Origin: Diphasiastrum complanatum | Taxonomy: Eukaryota > Streptophyta > Lycopodiopsida > Lycopodiales > Lycopodiaceae | NCBI GenBank assembly: GCA_029204225.1 | Contig: CM055095.1 | Location: 12,920,530-12,984,529 of the forward strand | Direction: 5' to 3' | DNA: 64,000 nt | In this document: positions 47,367 through 58,832 of the stretch, one piece after another | Layout of the letters: each line of letters begins with the position of its first letter | Position numbering within the stretch: the stretch's first letter is position 1 | The notes under the pieces: model-generated | Seen by the model: the letters and a program-made list of their open reading frames with translations, nothing else | Told to the model about the DNA's origin: nothing | The model's database searches: none | Position numbers and translations under genes: made by a program

Positions 47367-48107
47367 CTGTTATGACCAGCTAGCATTAGCAATATGCAAG
47401 TCTTCTTTTGAAAAAAGCCCAAGTGAGATACATTTTGAAATCATGTTACAATCCTTCAACTCCAAAAAGTAAGCATGCCTCTCAAAACTAGAGCTAGGCT
47501 TCTCCTGAGTTCATTCATGCTTTCCAACGCTAGGGTAGAAGAAAACCATCAAAGGACATGATAGGAATAGTTTCTCAAATTTTGAATCCTATATGCAGGG
47601 GTAAAGAGAATTTGTTTTCAACATCAGGCATATTATAAAGCTGCATCTGATGAAAATGATGCCAGATTTATGAGGTGGCCATACTAGAGACGTAAAAGTG
47701 CATTGCATGCAAATTTCAACTTCTACGGAGTCTCACATACTACAAGTCTCAGATATTTCACCTCATCATGATAGTGTGCGGTAAATGTTGCAACATCCCT
47801 ACTCGTATGAGAAATTTCGCACTATAATACTAAAATATCACAAGAGTCAAAGAGACATTATGTTCAAAGAGAGAAGAAAGACACAAGAGGTGAACAAGCA
47901 CGAGCTACTTTACCACCTACGGGCAAAGAGCACAACCATAGATGAGCCAGTCATACCACTAAACATTATGAATTGACAGTTTTAACAAGCTATAATAGCA
48001 TGAGGAATATGCATAGAGAGAAAAGCAAAGAAACAAATCAGCCTAATAAAATTCTAGTATCTACTGAAGTTATTAACAATGTCTATGATTCCACGTAAGA
48101 GGCAGAT
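47367..48107. other. Stretch upstream of the first PLAC8 exon found
   Basis: I searched this stretch for an exon ending in a donor with the right phase and a start codon and saw none. It probably belongs to an intron of the PLAC8 gene, with the missing 5' exon beyond the transposon cluster, or the 5' exon has diverged too far to recognise. Confidence 0.4.
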
Positions 48108-49008
48108 ATGAAACTTCAATATGCGGCATGTTATTTTCCTCCAGAGTCTTCATCTTTTGCTGAGGGCCTTGGTTCACCCTACCTTAATCTCTCAGTCAGA
48201 TTCGCAAAGCGGGGACATATTTTCCTCACTGCGGATTATTATGCCAGGACATCCTCGCAACATTCAAAGTTTCACGACACAACCGACCAGCTCCACGTTC
48301 ATGCCCTTGATAGTGATGGGATGGGAGTTACCAGGATTTCCGAGGATAGTTTAGGGCCTATCAACCCATATGGTGAGTACTTATTACAGTTTGGTGAGGC
48401 CCATGAGATTAGCCATTTAAAATGGCCTAGCTTGTTGGTCGAATTCAGGCAGATATACTTGTCATCCTCACAACGGCCGTTGTTGTCTCTGGCTTCTCAT
48501 CATCCTAGTGCATAGCATCATCCACCCTATTCACAAAAATGGTGATCTCATGATTCCTAGTACCTATCGTACTATCATGATTGGGCATGTTCTCGCAAAG
48601 CTATATGGTACCATACTTCAGTCCGTGATGAGTTCAGAGGCGGAATCCAGGAGATTACATGCTTTGGGCGAGCCAAGCAAGATTCCGAGCCCATTATTCT
48701 ACCATTGATCATATCTTCACTCTCCGAGCTTTGATTGAGGAAGCCAAGCACAAAAAAGAGAAGGTTTATTGTTGTTTTCTGGACTTGGAGGTCTCTTCAT
48801 ACACTTACTTGGGGATATTTTTCTCTGGTCCTACATTCAACATGCAAACAGGCAACTACCACTCGAGTTGGGACATGCCTCCCTTGTTCAGCTAGAGCGG
48901 TTTTGCTTCCAAAAGTGGATGCTCGAAGTAAGTGGACTCACACTGTATTGCACTATGGTGCGAGATATGTTCATACTTCGACGAGATCTGTCAGACAACT
49001 CAACATAG
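48108..49008 (+). pseudogene. LINE fragment 1 (endonuclease end and RT start, internally deleted)
   Basis: The endonuclease C-terminal part reads AACYFPPESSSFAEG, RGHIFLTADYYARTSSQ (where G-D-x-N is usual) and VTRISEDSLGPINPYGEYLL. RT N-terminal motifs follow: HKNGDLMIPSTYRTIMIGHV, LAKLYGTILQS, FTLRALIEEAKHKKEKVYCC and FLDLE. The sequence then jumps to SYTYLGIFFSGPTFN, which lies after the catalytic region, so the palm with the YADD box is deleted. Several frameshifts. A non-LTR element on the plus strand. Confidence 0.85.
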
Positions 49009-49013
49009 TCATC

Positions 49014-49252
49014 TTAGCCTTCAGGAGATTTACTAGGCCTAACATGGCCCATCTTAAGGTAATTTTGCAGTTGCCTATAAACCTCATCCTGTAAGGATAC
49101 AACGATACAGGAGCTCCCAGGAATTAGTTTAATACCATGGTCAACACCCCTAGAGGGGTGAGGAAGCTGCTCAAGAAACACGTCGTTAAATTCCTGTCTA
49201 AGTTTCCTAAAGATTTCACCTTCTAGTGAATTTGTTGGAATGTAAATAGAAT
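49014..49252 (-). pseudogene. Gypsy D: start of RT (part separated by copia E)
   Basis: On the minus strand NSIYIPTNSLEGEIFRKLRQ, EFNDVFLEQLPHPSRGVDHG, IKLIPGS and YLKMGHVRPSKSPEG form the usual lead-in to gypsy RT. The upstream coding sequence continues at 59300 (NNLKQENS), so the frame passes exactly through the copia insertion site. The fragment stops at about 49014 against LINE sequence. Confidence 0.85.
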
Positions 49253-49704
49253 TGCTTACATTACCATTGGTTACTTTGACCCAAAAGGTCAAGAGTTGTG
49301 TAGCCATGTTTTATTTATCTCCATTAGGCCTACTAAACTTAGAGTTAGCTAAGTTAGTATGTTCTTAACTTAGTAGAGACTCGTGGGTCCACTAGGCCTA
49401 ATTGTGACTATATGTACCCCAACTTGACATTTGGAGGTACCTTATTCTTTTTATGTAACTTATAGAAGTTAGATAGTCATGAAGTTGGATAGTCATGAAG
49501 GGAGAAGTTAGATAGTTATTTTGGAAGACTATGTATATGTGTGCATGTCCTTTGTATTAAACATTTGTAAGCATCATTACTATTCTCCTTGGCTGTCCAC
49601 GAGTTTCTACAAGAGGGTTACCAGCCATCTCTCTCTTTCTTTTCAGAATGCTTTGTGCGATTGAATAGTTAAGATCTTGGATCCTTAGGCTTCTATTTCC
49701 TACA
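49253..49704 (+). repeat. 5' LTR of copia E
   Basis: It starts TGCTTACATT and ends TTCCTACA directly before the primer-binding site. The 3' LTR matches over most of its length, with an extra short tandem repeat of a gttggatagtcat-type unit in the 3' copy. The first about 13 bp align less well with the 3' copy. Confidence 0.8.
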
Positions 49705-49717
49705 TGGTATCAGAGCC
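49705..49717 (+). other. Primer-binding site of copia E (tRNA-iMet)
   Basis: tggtatcagagcc follows the LTR without a gap and is the exact complement of the plant initiator-Met tRNA 3' end. Confidence 0.9.
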
Positions 49718-51555
49718 ACTAGGTGTTCAGATTGCTTATAGGAGGGCGCCCTACATGGTAGCAGAAAATCAGCAAGGGGCTGATTTTTGCGAGTGAAGAA
49801 TCTGTTTGTATTCTAATAGCTTTTTTGCAAGAAAAAGGAGGGCACCTCCACTATTTTGAGGGCTTGCCATAGGGTGCCCATGCTCAAGCCATTTTCATGT
49901 GTTTTTTAATCAAATACATGCTGAAATTTTCAGAACCACTTCTTTGTAGGAGGGCGCCCATCTACAAAAGAAGATACATGTGTTTTTGACACATTTCTTG
50001 TTGAAATTTTCTTGTTGGTTAGCTTGCAGGAGGGTGCTACCATCTGCCCTATAAGTGCATGTAGTGTGCACTCATTTTCGGCCACAAATCTGGTTTTAGT
50101 GTTGGCTTCATTCGAAGTCTACGTATTTGTGAGCATTCTTTTTTTGTGCAGAATTCAGCCACCTATTTCATTATTCTTTGAGCAAATTGCATGTGGAGTA
50201 TTGCAATCAATTGTGCTCATATTTTCAGCTTTATGGTTGTTGCCCATTGTTACAGCTTTTACTCCATGTCCCGGTTGTTTACTGTTTTTACTTATAGATG
50301 TACTTCTTGTAAATACAGAAATGGCTAAGTCACCGGCCTGTGGTGACCTTTGTAATAGAAATGTAAATAAAGTTGTTAATGATGTTTCTGAGCCTCAGAG
50401 TCGCATGTTGCTTGGGTATAGGGTACTAGGTCATTAATTCGGAGTGGATGGACTGACCTCCTAAAAAGTAGAAGAGTTGACTAGTCAACATGACACATGT
50501 CATATGCCTCACTGGGACACTTGTTCCAATGAATGAGTGACACATGTCAGGGTTGACCAGTCAAACATGACACGTGTCACATGCCCACTAGGACATTTGG
50601 TCCAATGGATGAATGACACATGTCAGCCTACTCACTTGCCTATGTGTCAAGGTATTGCCAAGTGGCAAGTGTCGACTGTGCATGGAGTTGGCCATGTGTC
50701 GAGATTTAGGAAGGGTCAGGGTTAAGGGGTGCTTGAGGATTTTGGATAGGTGAGCCTAGAGAGAGGCATTCCTCATCATAATCTATGCAGCAAAGGCTGG
50801 GAGGAGACAAGGCAGCCAGCTCCATCTTGTGTTAGAAGTAATTTGATGCTTGTATGTGCAGGAAATTAGCAAGGTTTGAAGAGAAGATCAGAGAGAAAGT
50901 CTGACATTTGGTATCAAAGCAAGGGTTTGCAAGTTTTGGAAGCTTGGGACAGCAAAAAACAAAAACGTTCTAGAGAGAGAAAGGGGAGTTTTTTGCTCAT
51001 AACTTTTGATTGAGAGCTCAGATGGCTATGGGATCTGTTGCAAACTGTTCCTATTGCCAAGGCACAATAGATTAGTCACAGAAACCAACCCCAGCAGCGA
51101 GATTCAAGCGATTTTGAGAATTTTCTTGTAGCTGGTGGGCACTGGCTGAAGAGTTTTTTCTTCGTAACTTTCCGCTCGATTCTTGGATCATCCTCCAAAT
51201 TTTGGGAGTCTTCTAGGCAGACCTTAAGAGCTGTTGTATGCAATTTACAGCAAAGAAAACGGAGTCCTATGGTGTTTTTTCAAAATTTGGTTCTCATACA
51301 TAGGTGCAAAACCAGCTGAGAAGAAATTGCTTGATAATTGGGCAATCCTAGCCTAAACCAGACTGTTAAGGGTTCATTGGAAAGCCAGAAGGAGGACGAC
51401 CTACTACAAATTGACCGCTCAAAAAAGTCCAAGTCACGGAAAAGTTATAGCAATCCAAAGTTGGTCTGATTTTTGGGCCAGTTTGAGAGTTGTAAACTCA
51501 TTTTTGCCAGTAATTTCGACTTCTTAACAAGTGGACAGCCCTCAACATTGCAAAT
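49718..51555 (+). other. Leader region of copia E
   Basis: It includes an open stretch ending in MAKSPACGDLCNRNVNKVVN (from about 50322), a 76-bp tandem repeat (50476-50627) and a second primer-site-like tggtatcaaagc at about 50911. The leader is unusually long and may be composite. No other domain recognised. Confidence 0.5.
50476..50627. repeat. 76-bp tandem repeat with G-box-like palindromes
   Basis: Two copies start gttgactagtcaacatgac (50476) and gttgaccagtcaaacatgac (50552). Each carries a gacac(a/g)tgtca site and a second gacacatgtca. The second copy contains the perfect palindrome gacacgtgtc with a CACGTG core. Confidence 0.8.
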
Positions 51556-53136
51556 ATGGATCCATTAGGAAGTGCAAGCACAGAAATCTTGAGAATCCAA
51601 GAAGTGGCAGCCAAGGTGGATGCCATGGAGGTGATTTTACAACAAATTCTCGACCAACGAAAGTCGGCTAAATCTCCACAGGAACTGAAAGGGTTAGTGG
51701 AACGGCTATGGTAGCCGTTGAGCCTGTGACAGTTGAGAAAGAAGCCGAACAACCATCAAAGATACGGAAATTGCCCACAATTAAAGATTTGAAACCGCCA
51801 AAATACACAGGAGCAGTTGCAGTACGCAACACCGATACAGTCGAGAATTGGATTCAGAAGTGGGAAAAGGCTTTTCAGATGTGTGGTATTGATGACGATG
51901 AACCCTCAAGATGAGATTTCTACCACTTCACCTCTTGCTGGTTTTTCAGCCAAAAAGAATGTCTAATCAAAGACCCAAAGAGATCTCTCATGATCATTGC
52001 TTCGGGAACATTGTGTGGTGGATTATTTCTTATGGATACCTATGAGCGAAGGGCTTCATCCTTTTGTCTTGTTGCATCAAGTTCACATTCTTTGGAGTTG
52101 GCTGAATTATGGCATGCTAGGTTTGGACATCTCAACTTTGCTAGCTTGAAGATGTTGAAGAGATTCAATATGGTGCAAGACATTCCTAATATTGAGCATC
52201 CCGAAGGACATGTATGCAACTTGGAAAATTTCAAAGGCAAGCTTTTCCAGTTGATGGAACTATTCGAGTTGGTGGCAAGTTTGATTTGGTTCATAGTGAT
52301 GTGTGTGGTCCAATGAGGACTGAACCTATTGGAAGGTGTAAGTACTTTGTTACTTTTATTGATGACCTTTCTAGATTTACATGGATTTATCCTATGAAGG
52401 TGAAATCTTAAGTATTTCAACGCTTTAAGGATTTTCTAGCAATGATAGAAAATCAATTTGGGCACTCTTTGAAGATCCTACGCACCGATCGAGGAGGGGA
52501 ATATATCAAGAACACGTTCGGTGCTGATCTTCGAAGCAAAGGTATCCAACATCAAAATACACCTCATCAAAATGGTGTTGCTGAAAGGAAGAATCGCACT
52601 ATTATGGAGATGGCTCGATGCATGCTTAAAGCAAAGGGCCTACCTCATAAGTTTTGGGCGAAAGCGGTCATAACGGCAACATACATTAGCAATCGATGTC
52701 CTACTAAAGCCTTGAAGGTATTGACTCCATATGAAGTCTGGTATGGTAAGAAGCCCAAGGTTTCTCACTTTCGCATCTTTGGTTGCATGGCTTATTCTTT
52801 CACTCCCGATAAGCTTCGATCCAAACTTGATGATAAAGTGCATCTTTGTTGGCTATAGTAGTGAAAGCAAGGGCTATAGGTTGTTCAATTTGGATACTAA
52901 CAAGATCATAGTGAGTCGTGATGTTCATTTTGATGAAAAGACCTTCTATGATGTTGCGCCCACTCATGTTATGAAAGGGGACTGCCCCCATGATGCATAT
53001 GTTGAAGTATTTCCAGATTTGGTGTCGCCATCTAATCATAAAGAGGAGGGACTGCCATCTACTTCTAGTGGGCAGCCCACTGCTTCTTCAAGTTTGCAGC
53101 CCATAGTTCATCAAGAAGAACCTATTTCTGGTGAAG
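51556..53136 (+). pseudogene. Copia E gag remnant and integrase
   Basis: Gag starts MDPLGSASTEILRIQEVAAK, shifts frame, and continues DLKPPKYTGAVAVRNTDTVE to about 51912. Most of gag and the protease are then deleted. The zinc region HARFGHLNFASLKML is followed by the core motifs FDLVHSDVCGPMRTEPIG, FVTFIDDLSRFTW, a stop at 52411, LKILRTDRGGEYI, HQNGVAERKNRTIMEMAR and VLTPYEVWYGKKPKVSHFRI, then a frameshift at about 52855 into FVGYSSESKGYRLFN. The D, D and E of the active site are present. The frame is cut at 53141 by element N. Confidence 0.92.
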
Positions 53137-53141
53137 AGCAG

Positions 53142-53310
53142 TATAAAGTCCAAAATCCAGGGATCCTATTCTAAGCATGCCAATCACAAGCAACACAAGG
53201 GAACCTGATGGTGGACAAACCAACCGAACCAATCTAGATCGAACGGATCTAGCCCCCAAGCTATGGATCAATCATTCAAAGAGGAAAGAGGCATCACACC
53301 AGCAGCATCC
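53142..53310 (-). repeat. Partial 3' LTR of element N
   Basis: 169 bp almost identical to 57431-57599; homology stops abruptly at 53310. The U3 part of this LTR has been lost, probably by a deletion after insertion, since the target duplication is intact. Confidence 0.88.
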
Positions 53311-56080
53311 ATCGAGATTCTCAAAAAATACCCAATCCCCCACTTGGAAGTCTCTCGGTGATCTTTTCAGACTTGCATAATGTCGATCCCCATCTTGGGT
53401 ACACTAGACATTCTCACGTGCAATTCGTAGCATTTCCTACATATCATGTAGGAAATCCGCTACTTTCTGAAACTAGAACACCCGAGTCTCTACCGCAATG
53501 GGTGACATAGGTTTAAAACTATATGTAAGCACGCACGAGCTATAGCCGGTAGCCAAATGCTTACTATATCCCAATCTCCATCAAGGTGACTACCTCTCCG
53601 AGGAGAAAATTTGAATAGATATCGTAACTGATCTTCTGATCTTGTAGGTAATCCTTCTTTTAATTTATCAAGTATAACTAGAATCTAAACTATGATTCGT
53701 CAATCATAATTAATCGGATTCTTGTCCTTTAAAAAAAGAAGGTTACTACCAATGATTAGAAGAACTTTAAGTTCAAAGTCATCTCTAGTTTAGCAAATAC
53801 GGCCGACCAAAAGTGACCAGTGAACTTTGAATCGCAAATGTTCATAATGCCACTTTGGTAATCTGTAAAGCCAAAACAGATACTCTAATAATTACTTGGT
53901 CTTTACCCAAATGAACATAGTCGATTTGGTAAGATGGCCAGTCATTACCAAAATTCCACTATCTTGTTTATTCTTCCAGGGTAATTTGCCATGAACACAA
54001 TCCTCTCCTATGGATTAGTTATTCCCTAGAATCTGAGTTATGATTCACCAATCTCAACTCTCCAGATTCTCGAGACCAAACCATATCATAAGAGTACATC
54101 ATGAAAGTGCATTACAATCATTAAAAGACGCATGAGTTGTTCCTGAAAGTCCTTTCCATCTGGAAAGTTTCAGACTTTTCCAACTCACATACGGTGCCAA
54201 TATAAGGATTGTAATCTAAAAAACGCCCTTACTTTAGACATGGCATAAACTGTCATTCCAAAGTTAGGGTCTCAATCTAGAATACATCTAGATTTTCTTC
54301 TTAAGTTCTAATCTAGAATAACTTAAGATTTACCGGAACCTCATTACGTGAAGTTCTAACTTTTGGCAACCCACAACTATCCAACTCTCCTGAGTTTTCC
54401 GGGATAGCATTTCATCAATTCCAAACGGGAAAAGATAAGCCAAAAAGTCCTCGTGTATTCTATGCACACACATCTGTAAACGAATCGAAAATGACTCATA
54501 GACGCTGTGACTTATAAGCAATACATCTCAACAATAATATCCTTGATTAAGATTATATTGTTGATTTCCAACAACTAACTCAGAAGTAGCACTTCTGACA
54601 CGGTTAGTTGTATCGGTTTTAGAAAATATTTAAATGTCTCGGTGTGGTACCAAAACACCACATTTAATCTGATTCTAAATCAACCCAAGGTCAATAAGCA
54701 ATTCTCAATGAGAAATTACTATAACCCAGCGAGAAATTGTTTCAAACACAATTCTCATCAATATGCCTATGTACCAACAACTAGTTTATGCATGCAAATA
54801 AACTTAGTTCATGGAATACTTTGTAGATCCACAGGATTAGAAGTTTGTACAAAAGGTTTTAATGATCCCACAAAGATTCACTACATAGCATATCTCTACA
54901 GATAACTCCTGATCTGTACACCACTTTCATAACCGAGAATCCTGTAACTTGGTTATCATCTAAGAGAGAATATTTCTCAAAGATTGCTATTTCACATCCA
55001 AAATCTCAACCGGAGATTATCTTAAAAGAATATATTGTTAGCATGAATTTCTTCCCTTGCATCAACCCACGGATCTCAGTCCATACTAAGATCAAGTTGA
55101 CTATTTTCCAGCAAGGAACAATTTTGAACAAACCTCCCATCATGCAATAGAATTCCAAGTTCTGACACAAATCAATCGGACTTGTTATCAGCTACTTTTC
55201 TACCGCAAGAGTACTTTCTAAAATTTTCCCTTTAAATTTTCAAATCTGATATCTACTATAATCCATAAAGGATTTCTGTAATATCTAAATATCCTATCGT
55301 TTCTGATTCATAAAACAGGTCCATCATTGATATAACAGATTCCTCCTTGAATCTTTGACCGATGTTTCTCCTTGATAATTCTCTTTTCTTCCTACTTCTC
55401 CCCCTTTTTAACAGGAAACGCACAAGTTTCTAAGGGGTGCAAATCATTTGAGATTTGCCCAGGAGAAGAGTCTAAGAAGAGATCTGAGAAAATCTTGAAA
55501 GCCAAAAGAAGTGTTGCATCATTGTAAGTAAATACCAATGATGTCCCAACACAATGACTTTAACAAAAGATCTTGATTATTACCAAGCTTGAGAATTGAC
55601 CCGTAAATCAGAAAAGGATTACTTGAAGATTCAAGTAGAGAAAACAAATTTAGAAAACGGTTTCATTAATCATTTCTGTGACATCGTCCATGGAATCACA
55701 AAAAAGCGGGTTAATTCATGTGTTAAGAAATTCACCAATATATCTTTTATAAAGAAATAGCTTGGCGGGTTTCCGGTTTTGTAAATTTGAGATATCCAAA
55801 AAGGGGTCATGAACAATATCTCAAATTTCCTGATAAAGCACTTGCCCAAAAAACATAATTTTAATGGACAATATTATGCTTATAAAATTTATACCAATGA
55901 TTTTGCAAAACGCATCCATGCAACAAATATACGGAAAAAATGAAGGTATGCATCCCGAAACTATTTAACTTCGCTACACAAGCCATTACAATTCATCAAA
56001 CACATTAACTTCATTTGCATTTCCGTAGTCCAAAAGTGACTAAAATGCATATGGACAAACAAAAATCGGAATGGAAAAAG
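53311..56080. other. Non-coding internal sequence of element N
   Basis: No ORF of note, AT-rich, with no recognisable gag or pol motif on either strand. Confidence 0.6.
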
Positions 56081-56089
56081 CCCATAGAA

Positions 56090-56410
56090 AAAAACTTGGC
56101 GATCCTGAGCCCCCCCCCAACCATGCAACTTACTCAAGAAAACCACCTTCCTTCCTCACCACGAGTTTCCCTCCAACTCGGGTCTCAACCCCAAAATCCG
56201 AGTCTCAAAATCAGAGAGAACCACCGCGCCAGAAGCCCGAGAGAGAGAGAGCGAGAGAGAGAGGTACCGTGGCAGTGAGGAGGGATGGAGTCGCTCCATC
56301 CCTCCACCATTTCCCCTACCATCACTTGCACGTTAAGCAGAAGGAAGGGCGCTCTACAGCATGCAGGAGGCACGTGGCACTGGAGGCTGCCCACAGCCGT
56401 TTTCTCCATT
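56090..56410. other. GC-rich block with CT tract inside element N
   Basis: More GC-rich than its surroundings. On the minus strand it contains a tctctctctcgctctctc tract, which looks like the 5' leader of a plant gene. It may be a captured host gene fragment. This is inference from composition only. Confidence 0.35.
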
Positions 56411-57414
56411 GTTTTCTCTGGAAACTATTGTTTGAAGCATATCACATCAACTATCTGCTGTTTTTGCAAATTTCAATTGATAATAGGGCGTCTTTACAAC
56501 TTTTCCAATCCCCTAAAGTCAGAGCCCTGTTTTTTGTAAAAAACAGAAGTTCAACAATGCATTTTCTATGCAAAAGTCTCTTTCAACTACTGTTTTTAAG
56601 AACAAGACAAGCTTTAGGTTGTAGTAAAGTTTGCTTAATCATCAGTTTGTGTTTCACAAATGCATAAGCAAATATTTTTTACAGATTTACAGACACTAGA
56701 TTTCATTATGGCTGGAAAACAGGGTAGATGCTGCCCAAATTTTCCCAAACTCTCAGATTTGCAGATTGTCTTTCCTTAACCACAGGATAGGCATTCATGT
56801 AATCCATACCATTCAAAGAATGGCTTTACTGGCTCACACTTACCTGCAAAACACTATCAATTTGCCAGAAAATACAGCATGAACTTGTAAGCCCAATAGA
56901 AACCTCATGCAAATCCAGTAAAAAGCCACCAATACTCACAACCAGTGATTAGTCTTTTTTGTGCTTCCTTTCCTGCTTTCCACTGATTCAAGCCAAAATT
57001 GGCTCAATAAAAAGCAAAAGATAGACAACAAAACCACCTAAATCATTGTTTAATGAACAAAAAGCCGTAAAAACCAGCATTTCCTCTAATTGAACCCGTT
57101 GCTATCAAAAAAGTGCTCTTAACAAAGTAATCGGCAACACGAAGTGAAATGGAAACCGGAATTTACTTCCTAAAAACCAATATGAAGTGCCTAATAATCG
57201 AACCGATTGTATACCTGGTAGTGCACTTACCACAACCGATTACACTTCAAACAAGGAAATCCACGAGAAGAATAATCCGCACTTTTACCACTTCGTTGCA
57301 TACTCCATTGAATTCTCGAAATAGTGTCGTGATTCCATATCAAACAATGGAAAAATCCCCACACAAATCGAGATTCCTTCTTGAGCACAAATCAATGGCA
57401 AAACGTGCTTAGAA

Positions 57415-57430
57415 TTGGCTCTGATACCAA
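57415..57430 (-). other. Primer-binding site of element N (tRNA-iMet)
   Basis: The minus strand reads ttggtatcagagccaa directly after the LTR end. Confidence 0.9.
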
Positions 57431-57913
57431 TATAAAGTCCAAAATCCAGGGATCCTATTCTAAGCATGCCAATCACAAGCAACACAAGGGAACCTGATGG
57501 TGGACAAACCAACCCAACCAATCTAGATCGAACGGATCTAGCCCCCAAGCTATGGATCAATCATTCAAAGAGGAAAGTGGCATCACACCAGCAGCATCCT
57601 GCCACCGGTCATGCTATCAAGCATACACTAGTGAGAGCCCAATAGGTATACTTATACCCTCCAAGGCCCATGCACCACTAGTAGTGCCCTGTGACACCTC
57701 AGCAGCCTATCTGGGCCACGTCATCCAGTTCCCCAATGACTCACTGATAGACCCATACAAATCCACCATCAAGTGTTTAGGCCTACAACCATTAATTATA
57801 ACCGTGTACACATAAGGGTCCCAATTCCCTTATAGTCACAATTAACTTACGGGTTGTTGGTCTACCGGTCCGTAGCGTGGACATGCTACCCGAGACCAGT
57901 CATGGGCATGACA
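57431..57913 (-). repeat. 5' LTR of element N (483 bp)
   Basis: On the minus strand it starts TGTCATGCCCATGAC and ends GGACTTTATA. A TATA-like ggtataagtatacc lies at about 57646-57660. The LTR recurs in plus orientation at 63649-64000 and its last part at 53142-53310. Confidence 0.9.
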
Positions 57914-57918
57914 AGCAG

Positions 57919-58455
57919 CCTATTGAAGACTTTGGACAGCAAGGTCCAAGTTCGGAACACTTTGGACAGCAAAGTGTTGGCAAAGGTAAGGCTGTTGGAC
58001 AGCCCAAACCAGTCCCTAAATGGCTGTTGCAGACTTTGCAGGACAGCAAAGTGGATCATTTCTATGAAAGGAAGACTCGTGCCTCTACTAAATCAATAGA
58101 ATATGCTGATTTTTCTGTTTTTGCTTTTACTTCTATTGAGGATAGTGCAGTAGAACCTGTTTTTTATGGCAGGCCAAAGGAATGTTGCGAGGATGCGATG
58201 CAAGAGGAATATGACTCACTCATGAAGAACCACATTCCGGTTCTTGCTGATCTTCCACATGGGGCTGGAATCTTCATCTCTCAACAACGATACATTGAGC
58301 AGATGTTGAAGCAATCTTCTTTTTTCAAGTTGCCGCAAGTTGATGGATGTGATGGATGCATTAGTGGAAAGTTTCATGCGAAACCTTTTCAATTTGATGT
58401 TTTGGCAAAGGCTAAAAAATTCGAGCACTCTTTGAAACCGTTTTGTACTAATTGA
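57919..58455 (+). pseudogene. Copia E: linker and RT remnants
   Basis: After the N insertion the copia frame resumes with FGQQSVGKGKAVGQPKPVPK, KTRASTKSIEYADF, MQEEYDSLMKNHIPVL and DLPHGA, the standard approach to copia RT. It then jumps directly to GIFISQQRYIEQMLKQ, which normally lies after the RT catalytic box. The whole RT palm is therefore deleted. It ends with LKPFCTN and a stop at 58455. Confidence 0.85.
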
Positions 58456-58832
58456 GGAGGGAGTCAACATGTGTCAATCAGTACTTTTGTTCAAAGTGTT
58501 AAGAGCGAGCATTTGTTTCGAGAGAATTTTTCATTACTTGAAGAATGAGTTTGGTACTCTTTTTTAACTACTTTTTATTGTCCTTATGGTAAGAAGTTTT
58601 TTCGCATGATGTGGGAGCCTATGATGGATTACAAGTCCATGTTTCGACTTATTGCCGAGTCTCTGTTGGTTCCCTACTTCGGATGGAGCATGCAAATCCT
58701 CACCCTTCGACTTGATGCTTCATTATTACGCATCCTTTTCCTTTTATATGTTGGACATGATTGGGGATGAGATTTTGGGCTTCTATTTTGCAAGAACACA
58801 GTAGTTTTGATAGCTTCACCCCATAAAGAAGC
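58456..58832 (+). other. Unassigned 3' region of copia E
   Basis: Broken frames without a clear motif lie between the RT remnant and the 3' LTR. RNase H was not recognised. Confidence 0.4.

Larger units (their letters stand above)
53142..57913 (-). mobile_element. Non-autonomous LTR element N inserted in copia E
   Basis: Flanked by the perfect duplication AGCAG (53137-53141 and 57914-57918). On the minus strand it has a 483-bp 5' LTR (57431-57913), a tRNA-iMet primer site (57415-57430), about 4.1 kb of internal sequence with no gag or pol domain, and a 3' LTR of which only the last 169 bp remain. LTR ends are TG...TA. It lacks all proteins for its own movement, so it would depend on another element; gypsy C has very similar LTR ends. 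Confidence 0.88.

Noticed and set aside
47785..47976. 63-codon ORF as the missing PLAC8 5' exon
   Set aside because: It is on the plus strand, opposite to the gene, and has no PLAC8 similarity.
49705..49717. tggtatcagagcc sites as parts of tRNA genes
   Set aside because: They match only the 3' end of tRNA-iMet and sit next to LTRs, so they are primer-binding sites; no cloverleaf surrounds them.
56071..56667. 198-codon plus-strand ORF inside element N
   Set aside because: Low-complexity start from CT/GA-rich sequence and no recognisable domain; opposite to the element's own direction.
57877..58455. 192-codon ORF as an independent host gene
   Set aside because: Its text is the copia linker before RT joined to a post-RT segment, and its first residues come from the LTR of element N.
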